NCBI RefSeq assembly: GCF_000739085.1
Contig: NZ_CP009110.1
Span: forward strand, 5,704,001-5,768,000
DNA: 64,000 nucleotides
DNA from: Amycolatopsis methanolica 239
GTDB taxonomy: Bacteria > Actinomycetota > Actinomycetes > Mycobacteriales > Pseudonocardiaceae
Reading direction: 5' to 3'
Positions 34,449 to 42,325 of the stretch are shown here, piece after piece. The position numbers and the translations under genes are program-made. The notes under the pieces were generated by a model. It was not told the origin of the DNA, ran no database searches, and was given only the letters and a program-made list of their open reading frames with translations. Positions within the stretch are counted from its first letter, which is position 1. Each line of letters begins with the position of its first letter.

Positions 34449-34579
34449 GCCGGCCACTTCGGACAGGCCCGGTGCGCAGGTGAGGGTTGCTTCCGGCCCA
34501 CAGGTTCGACTCCTGCCCCTCCCCTCGGGAGGTGGAAACCTTCGCCGACTCCTTCTCGGGCCTGTCCGAGGTCGCCGGC
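34449..34579 (+). ncRNA. Candidate bacterial Y RNA (YrlA-like) beside the Ro60 gene
   Basis: A long terminal helix is formed by 34449-34471 and 34557-34579: 23 positions with one mismatch and one G-U, including the perfect 12-bp CGGACAGGCCCG/CGGGCCTGTCCG. Inside is a tRNA-like T arm at 34501-34515, stem CAGG/CCTG with the 7-nt loop TTCGACT, which fits the tRNA T-loop consensus. A GAGGG (34482-34486) / CCCTC (34517-34521) pairing could mimic an acceptor stem; CCTCCC/GGGAGG (34518-34532) is an alternative hairpin. Bacterial Y RNAs known to pair with Ro60 have such a terminal stem plus tRNA-like module. Ends are approximate. Confidence 0.72.
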
Positions 34580-34604
34580 TCTCCCCTTCCCTTGCGAGGC
34601 CGGC

Positions 34605-36134
34605 ATGTCCAAGTTGAACCTGCTCCGCCGAAGACCGGCGAACCGGTCCCCCATCGTCACGGCCGCGGTGCCCGGCGTCGTCAACCACCAGGGTGGCGCC
34701 GGTCACGTCCGTGACGCCAAGTCCGAGCTGTTCCTGCTCGCGGTCGCGAACATGGTCGGCGAGGACACCTTCTACGAGGCCGCGGACGACCGCGACAGCC
34801 GGTACGCCGAGCTGGTCCGCCGCGTCGCAGTGGAGGATCCACCGTGGACTTCCCGGTTCCTGCGGTGGCTGCGCACCGAGGCGAACATGCGCTCCGCGTC
34901 GCTGGTCGGCGCGGCCGAGTTCGTCAAGGCACGCCTGGGCAACCGCGTGAACGACGGGCTGTCGAACCGCGCCGTGCTGGCGAGCGTCGTGCAACGCGCG
35001 GACGAGCCGGGTGAGCTCATCGCGTACTGGTTCGCGCGGTACGGCCGCCGCCTGCCGAAGCCGGTCAAGCGCGGGGTCGCCGACGCCGTGCGCGCGCTGT
35101 ACGACGAGCGGTCCTTCCTGAAGTGGGACAGCGGCAACCGCGGCGTGCGGTTCGCCGACGTGCTGCGGCTGGTGCACCCGGCGCCGCGGGACGCCGTGCA
35201 GGACGCGCTGTTCGAGCACATCCTGCGGGGCGGTCCGCCGCCGCCGGAGCTGACCGTGCTGACCCGGCGGCGGGCGCTCATGGCGCTCCCGGTCGACCAG
35301 CGCCGGGCGGCACTGGACCCGGCGGAACTGCGCGCGGCGGGCATGACGTGGGAGGCGCTCGCCGGGTGGCTGCAAGGTCCGCTGGACGCCGACGCTTGGC
35401 AGGCCGTCATCCCGGGCATGGGGTACATGGCGCTCCTTCGTAACGTCCGCAACTTCGACCAGGCCGGCATCCCGGACGAGGTGGCGGACCGGGTGGCGGC
35501 GCGGCTCGCAGATCCGGGTCAGGTGGCGCGGTCGCGGCAGTTTCCGTTCCGGTTCCTGTCCGCCTACCGCTCCGCGCGGGCGTCGCGGTGGGGGACGGCT
35601 CTGGAGCGTGCCCTGGACGCCTCGCTGGCCGGCGTGCCGTCCCTGCCGGGGCGGACGCTGATCCTGATCGACCGGTCCGCCTCCATGTGGATGCGGGACG
35701 GGCGGTCGGCCGTCACGTTCGCCGATCAGGCCGCCGTGTTCGGGTGTGCGCTGGCGGTGCGGGCGGAGAAGCCGACGGTCGTGGTGTTCGGCTGGGACAG
35801 CCGCGAGGTCGAGGTTCCGCGCGACGGCGCGCTGCTGCCGTTCGTGGAAAGCCTCGACATGTACTCGGCAACGAACACCGCGGCGGCGGTGCGCAGGCAC
35901 TACCGCCGCCACGACCGGGTCGTCCTCCTGACCGACGAGCAGTCCGCGACGACGGACGCGTCGGCCGGGTTGCCGCGCCGGGTTCCGCTCTACGTGTGGA
36001 ACGTCGCCGGGTACCGCTACGGCGGCACGCCGTCCGGGCTGGGCAACCGGCACACGTTCGGCGGGCTGACCGACGCGGCGTTCCGGATGATCCCGCTGCT
36101 GGAAGCCGGCCGCGCCGCGCGCTGGCCGTTCTGA
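34605..36134 (+). CDS. rsr: Ro60/Rsr orthologue (TROVE domain plus von Willebrand A domain)
   Basis: 509 residues. The TROVE HEAT-repeat ring (about 1-345: GGAGHVRDAKSELFLLAVAN; RFLRWLRTEANMRSASLVGA; FVKARLGNRVNDGLSNRAVL) binds Y RNA on its outside and misfolded RNA ends in its cavity. The vWA domain (about 350-509) has the MIDAS motif DRSAS (D356, S358, S360), a Thr in SATNT and Asp in LLTDEQ. ATG at 34605 lies 25 nt after the candidate Y RNA. Bacterial Ro60 acts in RNA quality control and rRNA maturation or decay under stress. No rtcB or PNPase gene is adjacent. Confidence 0.93.
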   Translation: MSKLNLLRRRPANRSPIVTAAVPGVVNHQGGAGHVRDAKSELFLLAVANMVGEDTFYEAADDRDSRYAELVRRVAVEDPPWTSRFLRWLRTEANMRSASLVGAAEFVKARLGNRVNDGLSNRAVLASVVQRADEPGELIAYWFARYGRRLPKPVKRGVADAVRALYDERSFLKWDSGNRGVRFADVLRLVHPAPRDAVQDALFEHILRGGPPPPELTVLTRRRALMALPVDQRRAALDPAELRAAGMTWEALAGWLQGPLDADAWQAVIPGMGYMALLRNVRNFDQAGIPDEVADRVAARLADPGQVARSRQFPFRFLSAYRSARASRWGTALERALDASLAGVPSLPGRTLILIDRSASMWMRDGRSAVTFADQAAVFGCALAVRAEKPTVVVFGWDSREVEVPRDGALLPFVESLDMYSATNTAAAVRRHYRRHDRVVLLTDEQSATTDASAGLPRRVPLYVWNVAGYRYGGTPSGLGNRHTFGGLTDAAFRMIPLLEAGRAARWPF

Positions 36135-36147
36135 CCCGGGGCCGCCG

Positions 36148-37215
36148 TCACTCGGCGGCCTCGGGCGCCCAGCGCTGCCCCATCCGCCCGGCGCGCCACA
36201 CCACGAGCGCGATCAGCCAGGTCACCGCGAACAGGCCGACCAGCAGGTAGCCGACGTCGGCCAGGTCCATGCTCGCCGCCCAGGCCAGCGGTCCGCTCGT
36301 CACGTTCAGCCGCTCCGCGAGCAGGCCGAGCAGTTCGACACCGCCGATGACCAGGGCGACCGCGACCGACAACGCGGTCACCGTCAGGTTGTAGAACACC
36401 TTCCGCACCGGCGTGACCAGCGCCCAGCCGTATGCGAAGTTCATGAACACCCCGTCCGCGGTGTCCAGCAGGCTCATCCCGGCCGCGAACAGCACCGGCA
36501 GCGTCAGCAGCGCGTACCAGGGCAGGTCGAAGGCCGCCGCCCCACCGGCGAGGACCAGCAGCGACACCTCGGTCGCGGTGTCGAACCCGAGCCCGAACAG
36601 CAGCCCCAGTGGGTACATGTGCCACGGCTTGCGCACCGACCGCGCGACCCGGCCCAGGATCCGGTTCAGGAAACCGCGCTCGTCCAGCCGCCGCTCCAGT
36701 TCGGCCTCGTCGTAGTCGCCCGCGCGCATCCGCCGGAACACCGCGGCGATGTGACGCAGCGCCACCAGGTTCAGCACGCCGATCAGCAGCAGGAACCCGC
36801 CGGACACGAGCGTGCCGATCAGGCCGGTCACGGCGTGCAGCGTCGAGGAGTCCGAAGTGACCTGGCCTGCCAGCGTGCGCACCCCCAGCCCGAGCAGCAG
36901 GCACAGGCCGAACACCACGCTGGAGTGCCCGAGGGAGAACCAGAACCCGACCGACAGCGGTCGCCTGCCGTCCATCATCAGCTTGCGGGTGGTGTTGTCG
37001 ATGGCGGCGATGTGGTCGGCGTCGAACGCGTGCCGCATGCCGAGGGTGTACGCCGTGACGCCGAGGCCGACGCCGAACACCCCCGCCTGCCCGATCGCGT
37101 AGTGGCCGGGCACCACCAGCAGCACCAGCGTGCCCCAGCCGATCACGTGCAACAGGGCCACCGTCACGGCCATCCCGGTGATGCTGCGCCTGCCCTGCCG
37201 GTCGAGGACCGCCAT
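36148..37215 (-). CDS. NiCoT-family nickel/cobalt transporter
   Basis: 355 residues, about eight membrane helices. The signature RHAFDADHI (61-69) in helix II and LGFDTATEVSLL in the middle are the diagnostic NiCoT motifs for Ni2+ or Co2+ uptake. ATG at 37215 has GGAGGGAG upstream. It is divergent from the iron-type alcohol dehydrogenase; the intergenic region contains the 18-bp palindrome also found before the methanol dehydrogenase gene. Whether Ni or Co is carried cannot be decided here. Confidence 0.93.
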   Translation of the reverse strand: MAVLDRQGRRSITGMAVTVALLHVIGWGTLVLLVVPGHYAIGQAGVFGVGLGVTAYTLGMRHAFDADHIAAIDNTTRKLMMDGRRPLSVGFWFSLGHSSVVFGLCLLLGLGVRTLAGQVTSDSSTLHAVTGLIGTLVSGGFLLLIGVLNLVALRHIAAVFRRMRAGDYDEAELERRLDERGFLNRILGRVARSVRKPWHMYPLGLLFGLGFDTATEVSLLVLAGGAAAFDLPWYALLTLPVLFAAGMSLLDTADGVFMNFAYGWALVTPVRKVFYNLTVTALSVAVALVIGGVELLGLLAERLNVTSGPLAWAASMDLADVGYLLVGLFAVTWLIALVVWRAGRMGQRWAPEAAE

Positions 37216-37328
37216 GTCCCGCTCCCTCCGCCGCGCCGGCCTCGTCGCCGGTACCAGCACCGTCGCAGCCGGGCGCCGACGGCGGCACTGCCCGATCGGA
37301 GGGGACGGCGCCGGTCAAGGGGTGAGAA

Positions 37329-37346
37329 CCTGTCCGATCGGACAGG
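37329..37346. promoter_or_regulatory. 18-bp perfect palindrome shared with the methanol dehydrogenase promoter
   Basis: CCTGTCCGATCGGACAGG, followed by TGC, lies between the NiCoT and iron-ADH genes, 114 bp from the former start. A one-mismatch copy is at 46597-46614; the 15 bases CGATCGGACAGGTGC are identical in both. A partial copy, TGCCCGATCGGAGG, is at 37289-37302. The NarL-type response regulator encoded downstream is one candidate binder. Confidence 0.65.
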
Positions 37347-37558
37347 TGCGGGCAGCCACCCGGACAGTGTGTCGGCCGTCACCTCAGGGGGTAGCGTCGA
37401 GGCGGTCGAAGGACGAGGAGCACCCCATGCCACGACTGTCCGACCTGCCGAAACTGCCCGGCGCCGTGGCCGGTGGTGTTCTCGCGGACAGCCCCCGTCA
37501 CGTACCGTGGGAGCGGTCGCCGCGCCGCCGCGGGGACCGTGAACCGCGGGAGGTCGCC

Positions 37559-38779
37559 GTGACGGGCAGGGTCCTCGACAAGTCCGAGCGCCTCACCGGA
37601 CCGTGCGTCGCGCGGTCCCGGTCCGAGCCCACGGAGCTGGCCAAGTTCCACGTGCCCGAGGTCGTGTTCGGGCCGGGGTCGCTCGCCGAACTCGGGCACG
37701 CCGCACTGCGGGTGGGCGCCCGGCGCCCATTCGTGGTCACCGACCCGGGCCTGATCGAGGCCGGCTGGGTCGACGAGGCGGAGAGCCACCTGCGGCTGGC
37801 CGGGCTGCGGCCGGTCGTGTTCTCCGGCGTCACCCCGAACCCCAAGGACCACGAGATCGAGGCCGCCTACCAGCAGTACGCCTCGGTGGGCGCGGACGTG
37901 ATCATCGCGGTGGGCGGCGGGTCGTGCATCGACGCCGCGAAGGGCGTGGCGATCCTGTCCGGCAACGGCGGCACGATCCTCGGCTACGCCGGGGTGGACA
38001 AGGTGGTGCAGCCGATCCCGCCGCTGGTCATGGCCCCGTCGACGTCCGGAACCGGCGCGGACGTGTCCCAGTTCGCGGTCGTCACCGACACCACGCAGCA
38101 CACCAAGATCACGATCATCAGCCGCACGCTGGTCCCGGACATCTCGATCGTCGACCCGCGCCTGCTCATCACGATGCCGGACGAGCTGAACGCGGCGACC
38201 GGGCTGGACGCGCTCACCCACGCGGTCGAGTCGTTCGTGTCCCGCGCGCACAACCCGCTGACCGACCAGCACGCGCTCCACGCCGCCACGCTCATCACCC
38301 GCAACCTGCTGCACACGATGGTCCACCCGCGGGCGGCCGACCCGCGCATCGCGATGGCGCAGGGCGCGCTGGAGGCCGGGATGGCGTTCACCAACGCGAT
38401 CCTCGGCATCACGCACGCGATGAGCCACCAGGTCGGCGGCCTGCTGGACGCCCCGCACGGCGTGCTGAACGGCGTGCTGCTGCCGCACGCGATCCGCTTC
38501 AACGCCGCCACCGAGCCGGAGCGGTTCGTCCCGCTCGCCGCGGCCACCGGGATCGACGTGGCGGGCAAGCCCGCGGCCGAGGTGGCCGAGCTGTTCGCCT
38601 GCCGGGTGCGGGAGCTGGCCGACGCCGTCGGCGTGCCGCGGGGGCTGGCCGCGCTCGGCGTCACCGAAGCCGACATCGACACCCTGACCCGCACCACGCT
38701 GCAGGACGCGTGCCTGGCGACCAACCCGCGCGAGGCGAGCGCGGCGGACGTGGCGGCTCTTTTCCGGCAGGCGCTGTAG
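37559..38779 (+). CDS. Iron-containing alcohol dehydrogenase
   Basis: 406 residues from GTG 37559, chosen for GGGAGG 5 nt upstream and for family length. ATG 37427 with GAGGAG would add 44 residues of unlike composition. Group III ADH: NAD motif VGGGSCIDAAKG, APSTSGTGADVS, and metal-ligand segments GLDALTHAVESF and LGITHAMSHQVGG. It oxidises primary alcohols or reduces aldehydes. It forms an operon with the histidine kinase and response regulator, 3 nt and -1 nt apart, an arrangement implying regulation by an alcohol- or redox-related signal. Confidence 0.9.
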   Translation: MTGRVLDKSERLTGPCVARSRSEPTELAKFHVPEVVFGPGSLAELGHAALRVGARRPFVVTDPGLIEAGWVDEAESHLRLAGLRPVVFSGVTPNPKDHEIEAAYQQYASVGADVIIAVGGGSCIDAAKGVAILSGNGGTILGYAGVDKVVQPIPPLVMAPSTSGTGADVSQFAVVTDTTQHTKITIISRTLVPDISIVDPRLLITMPDELNAATGLDALTHAVESFVSRAHNPLTDQHALHAATLITRNLLHTMVHPRAADPRIAMAQGALEAGMAFTNAILGITHAMSHQVGGLLDAPHGVLNGVLLPHAIRFNAATEPERFVPLAAATGIDVAGKPAAEVAELFACRVRELADAVGVPRGLAALGVTEADIDTLTRTTLQDACLATNPREASAADVAALFRQAL

Positions 38780-38782
38780 ACC

Positions 38783-40120
38783 ATGACGGCGGAGAACTAC
38801 CTCGGCGCGCTGACCGGTGTGCGGTCGGGCAAGCGGTCCTTCTACCCGGAGTACGTGCGCACGGCGGAGCGGCTGGAGCGCGCGGTCGGCGCCCTCGACC
38901 GCATCTCGCGCGCGCTGGTGCGCACCGGTGAGGGTCCGCGGGCGCTGGTCGAGGCCGTGGTGCGCGCGGCCGCGGAACACGTGCAGGCGGACTGGCTGCT
39001 GTTCGCGGTCGCCGACGGCGCGCTGCGGGCGGCGCGGCCGCGGTTCCTGCTGCTCACCGGCGGCGACCTGGTCGAGGACGAGCGCCTGTTCCCGCCGGAC
39101 GCGCTCGCGCACCTGCGGGTCCTGCGGAGCAGGCCGTGGGAGGCCGGGGACCCCGCCGAGTCCGGGGTTCGGGTGCCGATGACCCTGGACTGCGAGCCCG
39201 TCGGCGGGATCGCCGCGCGGCCCGCGCCGGGCATGGACATCGCCGACACCGACCTCGCGGTGCTGCGCGTGCTGGCCAACCAGGCCGCGGTCGCGCTGCA
39301 CAACTCCTACCTGGTGCACGCCACGATGCAGCTGCGCGGGCGGACCGAGGCGCTGTCCGAAGCGGCCGAGCAGCAGGCCAGGGATCTCGCAGCCCGCAAC
39401 GCCGAGCTGCAGGAGACGCAGCGCAGGCTGATCGAGGTGATGCAGCGGCAGGCGCTCGACGACGAGCGGCACCGGATCGCGCGCGAGCTGCACGACAGCG
39501 TCACGCAGGACGTCCTGTCGGCCGGCATGATGATCGAGATCTGCCGGGCCGAGATGACCGAACCGGGCGCAGACCTCGACGCGCTGCGGGACAAGCTGAC
39601 CGGCGCGAAGGACCTGACCCGGCACGCGGTGGAACGGCTGCGCGCCGCGATCTACGCGCTGCACCACTCCGAGTCCGAGCCGTCCGGCTCGCTGCCGGTG
39701 CTGCTCGAACGACTGTCCACAGTGCACCTGCCGACGGACCTGACGGTGAGCGTGTCGGTGCACGGCGAGCCGGTCCCGCTGCCCGGCGAGGCCGAGCACT
39801 CGCTGCTGCGCATCACCGGCGAGGCGCTGTTCAACACCGTGATGCATACCAACGCGGCCCGCGCCCGCATCCGGCTGGACTACCGCGCGGACTCCATCCG
39901 GCTGTCCATCGCCGACGACGGGGACGGTGATCCGGCGCAGCTGCGCCGGATGCTGCGGCTGTCCTCGGCGACGGACCTGGCGGGTGCGCACCGCGGGCTC
40001 GCGAACATGCGGGCCCGTACCGAGGAACTGGGTGGGACGCTGTCGATCCGGCGGTCCCGGATCGGGGGGATCCTGTTGCTGCTGGAGATACCGCTGCCGC
40101 TGGACACGGAGGCGGCGTGA
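38783..40120 (+). CDS. Sensor histidine kinase with GAF domain (NarL-type partner)
   Basis: 445 residues, no membrane segment. A GAF-like sensory domain spans about 40-180 (a Cys in TLDCEPVGG), then a short coiled coil, a HisKA_3 dimerisation domain with phosphoacceptor His237 in DDERHRIARELHDSVTQ, and a HATPase_c domain to the end (N-box FNTVMHTNAARA; GDGDPAQLRRML). Cytoplasmic sensing of a small molecule or redox state is likely. The ATG is 3 nt from the dehydrogenase stop; the response regulator start overlaps its stop. Confidence 0.92.
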   Translation: MTAENYLGALTGVRSGKRSFYPEYVRTAERLERAVGALDRISRALVRTGEGPRALVEAVVRAAAEHVQADWLLFAVADGALRAARPRFLLLTGGDLVEDERLFPPDALAHLRVLRSRPWEAGDPAESGVRVPMTLDCEPVGGIAARPAPGMDIADTDLAVLRVLANQAAVALHNSYLVHATMQLRGRTEALSEAAEQQARDLAARNAELQETQRRLIEVMQRQALDDERHRIARELHDSVTQDVLSAGMMIEICRAEMTEPGADLDALRDKLTGAKDLTRHAVERLRAAIYALHHSESEPSGSLPVLLERLSTVHLPTDLTVSVSVHGEPVPLPGEAEHSLLRITGEALFNTVMHTNAARARIRLDYRADSIRLSIADDGDGDPAQLRRMLRLSSATDLAGAHRGLANMRARTEELGGTLSIRRSRIGGILLLLEIPLPLDTEAA

Positions 40121-40767
40121 TGATCACGGGTGAGCGGACGTTGAAGATCGTGCTGGTGGACGACCACGCCATCGTCCGGCAGGGGTTGCGGTCCATCCTG
40201 GAGCGCGAGGAGGACATCACCGTCATCGGGGAGGCGGCCACGGCGGCCGAAGCGCGCGCGGTGGTCGAGCGGACCCGGCCGGACATCGTGCTGCTCGACC
40301 TGAAGCTGTCCACCGGCTCGGACACCGAGGGCCTGGAGATCTGCTCGGAGCTGACCGCGCGGTACCCGGAACTCGGGGTGCTGGTGCTGACGACGTTCCT
40401 CGACGACGCACTGGTGGTGGAGGCGATCCACCGCGGCGCGCGTGGTTACGTGATCAAAGACGTGGACACGACCGGGCTGGTGTCGTCGATCCGGGCGGTG
40501 GCGCGCAACGAAAGCGCGTTCGACTCGCGGTCGGCCTCGGCGATGGTCCGGTCGATCCGCACCGCGCCGGAGGAGCCGGTGCTGACCAGCCGCGAGCAGG
40601 GGGTGCTGGAGCTGCTCGCGCGCGGGCTGAGCAACCGGGACATCGGGTCGCGGCTGTTCATCTCCGAGACGACGGTGAAGTTCCACGTCCGCAACATCAT
40701 GCGCAAGATCGACGCCTCCAGCCGCGCGGAAGTGGTGTACGAGGCGAGCAAGCGGGGCCTGATCTGA
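40120..40767 (+). CDS. NarL/LuxR-family response regulator
   Basis: 215 residues. The receiver domain (about 8-125) has phosphoacceptor Asp60 in DIVLLDLKLS and acidic pocket VDDH. The C-terminal LuxR helix-turn-helix (about 150-210) reads LTSREQGVLELLARGLSNRD then ETTVKFHVRNIMRKI. ATG at 40120 overlaps the kinase stop (TGATG); GTG 40117 is also possible. NarL regulators bind inverted repeats, so the palindromes at 37329 and 46597 are testable targets. Confidence 0.93.
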   Translation: MITGERTLKIVLVDDHAIVRQGLRSILEREEDITVIGEAATAAEARAVVERTRPDIVLLDLKLSTGSDTEGLEICSELTARYPELGVLVLTTFLDDALVVEAIHRGARGYVIKDVDTTGLVSSIRAVARNESAFDSRSASAMVRSIRTAPEEPVLTSREQGVLELLARGLSNRDIGSRLFISETTVKFHVRNIMRKIDASSRAEVVYEASKRGLI

Positions 40768-40797
40768 GGCACCGGGCGGGGTGGCCCGCCCGGTGCC
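40768..40797. terminator. Bidirectional hairpin terminator
   Basis: 13-bp perfect stem GGCACCGGGCGGG / CCCGCCCGGTGCC with a GTGG loop, directly after the response regulator stop and before the opposing transporter stop. Confidence 0.8.
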
Positions 40798-40803
40798 CCG
40801 GCG

Positions 40804-41418
40804 TCAGCGCAGGACCGGACGGCCCAGCGGCAGACCACGGCCGCCGGTCGCCGCCGACAGGGCACCGGCGAACAGGTAGACGCCGACCACGGTGAAGGCG
40901 AAGACGACGTACCCGCCGGCGGTGGTGGCCGAGGTGGAACCACTCACCGTGCCGTAGAGCACCAGCGCGAGCGCGATGTCGATCAGCGTGAACAACAGCG
41001 TGAACGCGGCGGGCAGGCGCAGGGTCCCGAGCGTCAGCAGGACCACCGTGACCAGCCAGGCGATCAGGAACAGGCCCTGCGTCGCGACCGCGGCGTCGGC
41101 GGTGATGCCGAACCAGCCGTGGATCAGGCCGAGCACGAGCGCGGCGTAGCTGAGCCAGAACCCGGTGAACACGCCGAAGACGGCGGCCACGGCGTTCTGG
41201 CCGAGCGCGGCCGCCCAGACCGCGGCGACGAGCTGGCCGAGCCCGGTGGCGGGCAGGATGATCGCGATCGACGCGCCGACGGCGCCGGCCGGGACGTACC
41301 CGGTCAGCACCAGGCCGAGCGCGATCGCGCCGACGATGAAGGTGGGCACCCCGATCAGGGCTGGATCGCCCGTGATCCCGGTGCGGGCAGGGGCTTCGGT
41401 GGCAACGGCAGTGGTCAT
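40804..41418 (-). CDS. Acetate uptake transporter, GPR1/FUN34/YaaH (SatP) family
   Basis: 204 residues with six membrane helices. It begins GDPALIGVPTFIVGAIALGL, related to the N-P-x-P-L-G start of the AceTr family, and has the central FGVFTGFWLSYAAL helix. These are acetate/succinate-proton symport or channel proteins. Located between alcohol dehydrogenases and acetyl-CoA synthetase, it likely recovers acetate made by incomplete oxidation. Convergent with the two-component operon. Confidence 0.85.
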   Translation of the reverse strand: MTTAVATEAPARTGITGDPALIGVPTFIVGAIALGLVLTGYVPAGAVGASIAIILPATGLGQLVAAVWAAALGQNAVAAVFGVFTGFWLSYAALVLGLIHGWFGITADAAVATQGLFLIAWLVTVVLLTLGTLRLPAAFTLLFTLIDIALALVLYGTVSGSTSATTAGGYVVFAFTVVGVYLFAGALSAATGGRGLPLGRPVLR

Positions 41419-41449
41419 CGTGTGCTCCTCGTTGAGCGGGTAAACGCGG

Positions 41450-42325
41450 TCAGGCGGGACGGCGGTCCAGGATCAGCCAGCCGCCGTGGAAACCGGAGAC
41501 GCGGTGGCGCCATCCGCTCGCCGACCCGAGTCCGGTGAGCGTCGCGAGGTCGAAGCGGCGCACGTGACCGTAGTCGGCGTTGGGGACCTCCTCGAAGGGG
41601 ACGGCGACGACGACCCGGGACCGGGCCAGTCGCTGGGCCTCGGCCAGCACCGCGGCGCCGGTCGCGGGATCGAGATGCTCCAGCAGGTGCACGACCGTCA
41701 CCGTGTCGACGCACCGGTCCGGCAGCGGCACCCGCGCCGCGTCGCACACCATCGTGCGCAGCGGCGTCTCCCAGGCGGCGGCGACCGTCGCCAGCACGCG
41801 CATGGTTCCGGCCACGATGTCGGAGGCGATCACGGTCGTGCGCGGCCGCTGCGCGAGCATCAGCGCGAGGAAGCCGAAGCACGAGCCCAGATCCAGCACG
41901 CTGCCCGGCGGCACGAGCCGCAGCACCCGCGCGTACACCGGCGCGATCCCCGCGATCAGTTCCGGCGCGGTGCGGGGATCGCGCAGGTGCTCCAGGGTGT
42001 TGGCGTAGAAGGTTTCCCAGGCGCGGGCCGGGTCGGGCACCGTGCTGCGGACGACGCCGCAGAACACGCGCTCGAAGATGTCCTGGCCGCACAGCCATCC
42101 GGGCGTGAACAGCTCGTTGATCAACAGCCCGGTCAGGCCGTTGTGCAGCTGGTCGGGACGCAGGCAGTGGCTCACCTCGATGCGCCGCCCGGCCCGGTGC
42201 AGCCGGAAGTGCTCGGTGCGCACCACCGCCGCCCGCCCGTCGTCCTCGGCCCGCACGACGCGCACCAGGTCGTCGAGGTACTCGGCGACCGGGAACGGCG
42301 CGAGCGGGTCCAGTGCGGCGGTCAT
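41450..42325 (-). CDS. SAM-dependent methyltransferase, possibly mycofactocin-glycan methyltransferase (MftM-like)
   Basis: 291 residues. An N-terminal domain (1-130) with HCLRPDQLHNGLTGLLINEL precedes a Rossmann methyltransferase: motif I VLDLGSCFGFLALML, then ASDIVAGTMRVLA, DAARVPLPDRCVDTV and HLLEHLDPATG. ATG at 42325 overlaps the VWA gene stop. NDMA-dependent methanol dehydrogenases depend on the redox peptide mycofactocin, and a glycan methyltransferase (MftM) is known in that system. The operon position suggests, but does not prove, that role. Confidence 0.7.
   Translation of the reverse strand: MTAALDPLAPFPVAEYLDDLVRVVRAEDDGRAAVVRTEHFRLHRAGRRIEVSHCLRPDQLHNGLTGLLINELFTPGWLCGQDIFERVFCGVVRSTVPDPARAWETFYANTLEHLRDPRTAPELIAGIAPVYARVLRLVPPGSVLDLGSCFGFLALMLAQRPRTTVIASDIVAGTMRVLATVAAAWETPLRTMVCDAARVPLPDRCVDTVTVVHLLEHLDPATGAAVLAEAQRLARSRVVVAVPFEEVPNADYGHVRRFDLATLTGLGSASGWRHRVSGFHGGWLILDRRPA

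Noticed and set aside
34388-34684. Minus-strand frame across the Y RNA region as a gene
   Set aside because: No homology, and it overlaps both the structured RNA and the start of the Ro60 gene.
37427-37558. N-terminal extension of the iron alcohol dehydrogenase from ATG 37427
   Set aside because: A plausible ribosome site exists, but the 44 residues are Arg/Pro-rich and unlike the family; GTG 37559 has a better-placed GGGAGG and gives normal length. Kept as an alternative only.
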